Source: an uncultured Bacteroidota bacterium
GTDB lineage: Bacteria; Bacteroidota; Bacteroidia; Chitinophagales; Chitinophagaceae
NCBI GenBank assembly: GCA_903825065.1
Contig: CAIJZG010000124.1
Location: 1 to 19,968, forward strand
Direction: 5' to 3'
Length of the DNA stretch: 19,968 nucleotides
The position numbers and the translations under genes are program-made. Below the pieces are notes generated by a model that made no database searches, was not told where the DNA came from, and saw only the letters and a program-made list of their open reading frames with translations. Every line of letters begins with the position of its first letter. Position 1 is the stretch's first letter. This document shows positions 15,855 to 19,968 of this stretch, piece after piece.

Positions 15855-17105
15855 CTAAGGCTGTATTTCTTCAGTCTCCAGATAATTCAAATCCTTACTA
15901 AAAGTTTCTTCTGTGAAATAATAAGCTATCATGGTAACAGTCATCACGATAGCTCCGGTAATCATTCCGCTTTTAATGATATTCCATCCCCAAGCTTTTT
16001 GAAAAAGGTCTAGGAATAACATATTAATCAAAGGTAAAATTCCCCTAACTACATTTGGAATAGTGGTAGCCGCGGTTGCCCTTAAATTTGTTCCAAACTG
16101 CTCTGCACCCATCGTTACAAAAATTGCCCAAAAACCAGTACTAAATCCAAGCACACCACAAATAGCATACATACTATTATCAGAATTATTGATGGAGCTG
16201 AAAAATACAAATAGTGAAATGATACAAATGATATAAAATAATAACAAGGCTTTTTTTCTACTTTTAAAAGCTTGACTAATAAATCCAATCATAATGTCTC
16301 CTAAAGCTATTGCTGTGTAGGCAAACATGATTGATCTTCCAGAATCTATGGTGGTGCTACCAAACATTGCTTTTCCAAAACGATCACTTTGATTAACCAG
16401 TATCCCAATTACATACCAGGTAGGTAACCCAATTAATACTGCCAATGCATATTTCTTAAATCGCTTTGAATTATTAAAGAACATAAAAAAATTTCCTCTG
16501 CTCACCGATTTATCTTGCGCTAATTCTTTGAACATACCACTTTCTGCCACACTTACTCTTAGCAATAATAAGCCAACGCCTAGCCCACCTCCAATTTTAT
16601 AACAAAGCCTCCAATCATGTGTTAACTGATAAGTAAAATATGCAAAAACTGCACCGAATAAACCTATTCCGGCAACTAATGAAGTGCCGATACCTCTTTT
16701 GTTCTTCGGCAAAATTTCACTAACAAGAGTAATACCAGCTCCTAATTCACCAGCTAAACCAAGACCCGCCATAAATCTGCAAGCAGCATATTGATCAACT
16801 GTTTGTACATACCCAGTTATAATATTTGCGACAGAATATAAAATGATAGATCCAAATAATACACTCAGTCTTCCTTTCTTATCACCTAATACACCCCATA
16901 CAATTCCTCCAATTAGTAGCCCCAACATTTGCCAATTAATCACCCGAGTGCTGTCTGATAATAATGTGGCATCAGTAGCACCCACTCCAAGCATACTTGA
17001 TTTTTTTACAATCGTAAAAAGAAGTAAGTCATAAATGTCTACAAAATAACCAAGTGTTGCAACAATTACGGGAAGGGATAGTATGCCGAATTTTTTTTCC
17101 GTCAT
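15855..17105 (-). CDS. MFS transporter
   Basis: A 416-residue integral membrane protein with about 12 hydrophobic segments. Motif A of the major facilitator superfamily is in the loop GVLGDKKGR near residues 67-75. The stretch ACRFMAGLGLAGELGAGITLVSEILPKNKRG marks the sugar-porter or metabolite:H+ symporter side of the superfamily. The first helix carries acidic residues in GYFVDIYDLLLF (D23 and D26), which may take part in proton coupling. A second, weaker motif A copy is RSIMFAYTAIALGDIMIGF. The substrate cannot be predicted with confidence; a small metabolite such as an organic acid or sugar phosphate is possible. The start is ATG at 17105. The gene follows dedA at 10 bp and precedes the GT9 gene at 26 bp. 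Confidence 0.85.
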   Translation of the reverse strand: MTEKKFGILSLPVIVATLGYFVDIYDLLLFTIVKKSSMLGVGATDATLLSDSTRVINWQMLGLLIGGIVWGVLGDKKGRLSVLFGSIILYSVANIITGYVQTVDQYAACRFMAGLGLAGELGAGITLVSEILPKNKRGIGTSLVAGIGLFGAVFAYFTYQLTHDWRLCYKIGGGLGVGLLLLRVSVAESGMFKELAQDKSVSRGNFFMFFNNSKRFKKYALAVLIGLPTWYVIGILVNQSDRFGKAMFGSTTIDSGRSIMFAYTAIALGDIMIGFISQAFKSRKKALLLFYIICIISLFVFFSSINNSDNSMYAICGVLGFSTGFWAIFVTMGAEQFGTNLRATAATTIPNVVRGILPLINMLFLDLFQKAWGWNIIKSGMITGAIVMTVTMIAYYFTEETFSKDLNYLETEEIQP

Positions 17106-17115
17106 TATATTTTTT

Positions 17116-17796
17116 TTAATCCGATTTCTTTTTATTAAAAATCAATTTAATAATAACTGGTGCAGTTGTAATAAGAACGATGCCTAATACAATGATTTCT
17201 AAGTGGTCTCTTAAATCGAACCCAAACTGTGAGAGAATCCATTTCTGTAAATAATGTCCTCCCACTAGCATACTAAAAACCCATGCTACAGATCCAATCA
17301 CATTAAAAAGAAAAAAGCGACTTTTATCCATTTTTACTATTCCAGCAATGATAGGTGCGAAAGTTCTAACAATTGGAATGAACCTTGCAGCTATGATCGC
17401 GCCCGCCCCATGTTTTTCATAAAAATCATGTGCCTGCTCCAAATAATGTCTTTTAAACAAAATATTCTCTTTCCAATTATACATAGCCGGACCAACTTTG
17501 TTCCCAAACCAATAGCCTAACGAGTTTCCTAAAATTCCAGCGGTTGAAATCATTATTAATAAAACTAACAAATCAATGAGTTCATTTCCAGTTGAGACTA
17601 TTTCATTGGCTAGATTGGCACTATAAATACCTGCCACAAATAAAAGGCTATCGCCCGGTAAAAAGAAGCCAGCGAATAAACCCGTCTCAGCAAAAATCAC
17701 AAATAATATCAACCACAAACCGCCATGCTCAATATAAAACTGGGGTTGCAATAACTGACTCCAGTGAAAAGCGTTTAATAATAAAGAATCGTACAT
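17116..17796 (-). CDS. DedA family membrane protein
   Basis: A 226-residue inner-membrane protein of the DedA/SNARE-associated (VTT) family. Some members move lipid carriers such as undecaprenyl phosphate or phosphatidylethanolamine between leaflets. Features seen: FAETGLFAGFFLPGDSLLF with acidic residues E37 and D49, which match the essential pair of characterised DedA proteins; FGNKVGP; the amphipathic region LFKRHYLEQAHDFYEKHGA; the re-entrant arginine motif ARFIPIVRTFAPIIAG; and a final helix ending in the basic tail IKLIFNKKKSD. The family is firm. The substrate is not known. The gene is 9 bp after the DAACS symporter and 10 bp before the MFS gene. Confidence 0.93.
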   Translation of the reverse strand: MYDSLLLNAFHWSQLLQPQFYIEHGGLWLILFVIFAETGLFAGFFLPGDSLLFVAGIYSANLANEIVSTGNELIDLLVLLIMISTAGILGNSLGYWFGNKVGPAMYNWKENILFKRHYLEQAHDFYEKHGAGAIIAARFIPIVRTFAPIIAGIVKMDKSRFFLFNVIGSVAWVFSMLVGGHYLQKWILSQFGFDLRDHLEIIVLGIVLITTAPVIIKLIFNKKKSD

Positions 17797-17805
17797 ATAA
17801 GTTGA

Positions 17806-19056
17806 TTAGTTGATAGGATTAGGATTTTCTAAAGAATTTTCCCATTTACTTATAACAGTGGTGGCAAGTGCATTCCCCAAAACATTCGTGGCTGTTCTAA
17901 ACATATCACAGAAATGATCTATGGGCAAAATTAATGCAATACCTTCTGGTGGTATATGAAACATGGCACAGGTTGCAGTAACTACCACTAAAGATGCGCG
18001 GGGCACTCCTGCAATTCCTTTACTGGTGAGCATCAACACGATTAACATGGTGAACTGTGTACCAATATCTAAATGAATATTATAAGCCTGAGCAATGGCA
18101 ATACTTGCAAAAGTCATGTACATCATACTTCCATCAAGGTTAAAAGAATAACCAAGCGGTAAAATAAATGCAACAATCTTATCCTTACATCCAAATTTTT
18201 CTAGCTCCTCAGTTAATTTAGGAAAAACGGCTTCACTGCTTGTAGTACTAAATGCAATAATTAATGGAGGAAAAATTGCTTTTAATAATTTAGGCATTCT
18301 CTTTCCTAAAACAATAAATCCTACTGCTATTAATACAATCCAAAGCAATGCAATTCCAGAAATAAAATAAAGCAAGTACTTTCCATAGAATAAAAAAACT
18401 TCTAATCCTTTTGTAGCAATAACAGCAGCGATTGCACCGAATACCCCAAGAGGCGCAAAATTCATTACGTAACCAACCATCTTTAGTATCACATGTGCCA
18501 CTGCATCCAGACCCTTTACTACAATTTTTCCTTTATCTCCTAGTGCAGCTGTTGCGATACCAAAAAATATACTGAAAATTACGAGCTGCAATATTTCATT
18601 ATTGGCCATGGCTTCGAAAACACTTTTTGGGAAAACATGCTCTACGAATTTAATTAAACTAAACTCTTGGGTCTTACCTACTAAATCTTTGGCTCCAGAA
18701 ACATCGGCATTTGCCAAATCCATTCCTGCACCTGGTTGTAATAAATTTACCAATAACATCCCCAATAAAAGACTTGCTAAGGAAGCCGAAACAAACCAAA
18801 GCAAGGCTTTCCCACCAACTCTTCCAACAGATTGTAAGTCGCCCAATTTTGCAATTCCCACCACCAAAGTAGAAAACACAAGCGGTGCAATAATCATTTG
18901 AACCAGGCGAAGAAAAATGGTCGTTAAAAGCTTGATATTTTTAGAAAAGGACTCTATAAATGAAGCACTGGATTGCGTATGAACCATGTATCCTAAAATC
19001 ACTCCGGCAATCATTGAAACGATAATGTATATAGTAAGCCTGTTAGATTTCTGCAT
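17806..19056 (-). CDS. DAACS dicarboxylate/amino acid:cation symporter, likely glutamate/aspartate
   Basis: Secondary transporter of the GltP/DctA/GltPh family, driven by H+ or Na+. From the ATG at 19056 the protein has 416 residues. HP1 carries AFSTTSSEA at 268-276, TM7 the NLDGS motif at 306-310 (NMDGT in GltPh), and HP2 SKGIAGVPRAS at 345-355. TM8 shows D380, D384, R387 and N391 in the order D-x-x-x-D-x-x-R-T-x-x-N. In GltPh the equivalent aspartate contacts the substrate amino group and the arginine the side-chain carboxylate. Dicarboxylate carriers of the DctA type have Ser in place of that aspartate. I therefore infer an acidic amino acid as substrate. A TTG at 19068 would add four residues, but the ATG is the more likely start. 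First gene of a run with dedA, MFS and GT9. Confidence 0.9.
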   Translation of the reverse strand: MQKSNRLTIYIIVSMIAGVILGYMVHTQSSASFIESFSKNIKLLTTIFLRLVQMIIAPLVFSTLVVGIAKLGDLQSVGRVGGKALLWFVSASLASLLLGMLLVNLLQPGAGMDLANADVSGAKDLVGKTQEFSLIKFVEHVFPKSVFEAMANNEILQLVIFSIFFGIATAALGDKGKIVVKGLDAVAHVILKMVGYVMNFAPLGVFGAIAAVIATKGLEVFLFYGKYLLYFISGIALLWIVLIAVGFIVLGKRMPKLLKAIFPPLIIAFSTTSSEAVFPKLTEELEKFGCKDKIVAFILPLGYSFNLDGSMMYMTFASIAIAQAYNIHLDIGTQFTMLIVLMLTSKGIAGVPRASLVVVTATCAMFHIPPEGIALILPIDHFCDMFRTATNVLGNALATTVISKWENSLENPNPIN

Positions 19057-19122
19057 AGAAGCCGTCAATTAGTCTTGCAATATATGATTTATGCTTAAAA
19101 GCTTCTAAAACCCCTGAATAGA

Positions 19123-19152
19123 GATTTCATAAAAGTTTTCCTGCTTGAAATC
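19123..19152. promoter_or_regulatory. Inverted repeat in the divergent DAACS/APC intergenic region
   Basis: GATTTCA (19123-19129) and TGAAATC (19146-19152) form 7-base arms around 16 bases in the 150-bp region between the two divergent transporter genes. A second, shorter pair, AATCA and TGATT, overlaps the right arm at 19149-19163. It could be an operator or an mRNA hairpin. In AT-rich DNA such a match can occur by chance, so support is weak. I see no clean TAnnTTTG box on either strand here. Confidence 0.2.
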
Positions 19153-19206
19153 AATAAATGATTATTTTGCCAAGTCTTTATTTATTTAAAAGAAAATAAC
19201 TGTACT

Positions 19207-19968
19207 ATGAGTTTATTCAGAAAAAAAGATTTAGCAGCCATGTTGGCCCAATCGGAAGACAGTGAAAAAGGTTTAAAACGTACGTTAGGTGCGGGCAACC
19301 TGATTGCACTGGGAGTTGGAGCCATTATTGGAGCTGGTTTATTTGTTAGAACTGCAGCAGCAGCCGGTCAAGCAGCCGGACCAGCGGTAACCCTTTCTTT
19401 TATCGTTGCTGCGATAGGTTGTGCTTTTGCAGGATTGTGCTATGCAGAATTTGCTGCCATGATTCCAATTTCAGGAAGCGCCTATGCATATTCGTATGTT
19501 ACGATGGGTGAAACAGTTGCTTGGATTATTGGTTGGGCTTTGATTATGGAATATGCACTTGGTGCAGCTACTGTATCTATTGCTTGGAGTGAATATTTAA
19601 ACAAGCTGTTGGGAGGAGGCATACCCTATGAATGGAGCCATTCGCCGTTAGAAAGCATAACTGATAAGGCAGGTATATTGCATCATGGAATTATCAATGC
19701 GCCAGCTTTAGTGATTCTTCTTTTATTAACCTTATTATTAATTAAGGGCACACAAGAATCTGCAATCGTAAATGCTATTATTGTGTTTATCAAAGTGGCC
19801 ATCGTTATCATATTTATATTTTTAGGATGGCATTTTATCAGACCTGAAAATCATACTCCTTATTTTATTCCTGCAAACCAACCGCCTTTAATTGATGCTA
19901 CCGGAAAAGTAATCGCCGATTACTCTGGAACTTTCAAACATGGCTGGGGTGGAGTGCTTGGCGGTGCT
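19207..19968 (+). CDS. APC-family amino acid permease, N-terminal part
   Basis: The frame is open from ATG at 19207 to the right edge, 254 codons with no stop, so the C-terminal half lies outside the window. The cytoplasmic N-terminus (MSLFRKKDLAAMLAQSEDSE) leads into the first helix LGAGNLIALGVGAIIGAGLF. Its broken-helix glycine motif GVGAIIGAG is typical of amino acid-polyamine-organocation carriers. Then come AGLCYAEFAAMIPISGSAYAYSY and IIGWALIMEYALGAATVSIAWSEYL, which match the cationic amino acid transporter (CAT/YfnA-like) group. About six hydrophobic segments are visible. Substrate is inferred only from the family. The gene is divergent from the DAACS symporter, with 150 bp between the starts. 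Confidence 0.88.
   Translation, partial: MSLFRKKDLAAMLAQSEDSEKGLKRTLGAGNLIALGVGAIIGAGLFVRTAAAAGQAAGPAVTLSFIVAAIGCAFAGLCYAEFAAMIPISGSAYAYSYVTMGETVAWIIGWALIMEYALGAATVSIAWSEYLNKLLGGGIPYEWSHSPLESITDKAGILHHGIINAPALVILLLLTLLLIKGTQESAIVNAIIVFIKVAIVIIFIFLGWHFIRPENHTPYFIPANQPPLIDATGKVIADYSGTFKHGWGGVLGGA

Noticed and set aside
1..19968. CRISPR arrays, tRNA or rRNA genes, insertion sequences, phage or defence islands
   Set aside because: No regularly spaced repeats, cloverleaf-like segments, terminal inverted repeats, transposase or integrase-like frames were seen. The genes are housekeeping and transport functions with even base composition.

Overview
The window reads as ordinary chromosomal backbone of an AT-rich Bacteroidota bacterium, most likely a member of Chitinophagaceae or a close relative. 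The family is inferred, not proven. It rests on a SecA of about 1100 residues with a SEC-C tail, a MaeB-type malic enzyme fused to a phosphotransacetylase-like domain, a DUF6992-like membrane protein, GT9 and DAACS proteins of Bacteroidota flavour, and several upstream elements matching the Bacteroidota -7 promoter box TAnnTTTG. There are no rRNA or tRNA genes, CRISPR arrays, insertion sequences, phage genes or defence islands. The longest gap between genes is about 240 bp.

Layout: (1) 1-4872, minus strand, a tight run deoC - SPOR protein - M20 amidohydrolase - maeB - mlaE-like permease (cut by the left edge). (2) 5039-8347, minus strand, secA, separated from deoC by a strong hairpin terminator and a separate deoC promoter. 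(3) 8585-13772, plus strand: a four-helix secreted or membrane protein, atpG, scpB, lysA, an MlaF-type ABC ATPase and a TlpA/thioredoxin-like protein. (4) 13856-14785, plus strand, mdh, ending in a clear terminator. (5) 14836-19056, minus strand, a compact four-gene run: DAACS symporter - DedA protein - MFS transporter - GT9 glycosyltransferase. (6) 19207 to the right edge, plus strand, the start of an APC-family amino acid permease, divergent from the DAACS gene.

Functional links: mdh and maeB both act on malate and connect the TCA cycle to pyruvate and NADPH supply. lysA makes lysine from meso-diaminopimelate. The MlaF-type ATPase and the MlaE-type permease are likely partners in lipid transport across the envelope, although about 12 kb of unrelated genes separate them. 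Regions 5 and 6 are rich in transporters, including two amino-acid or dicarboxylate carriers that diverge from one 150-bp intergenic region.

I found no convincing undescribed multi-gene system. The points most worth a second look are the atpG gene outside any visible atp operon with a duplicated 12-bp element in its leader, the split Mla components, the unexplained DUF6992-like protein, the His-to-Tyr change in the GT9 donor-site motif, and the start-site corrections for deoC and the DAACS symporter.
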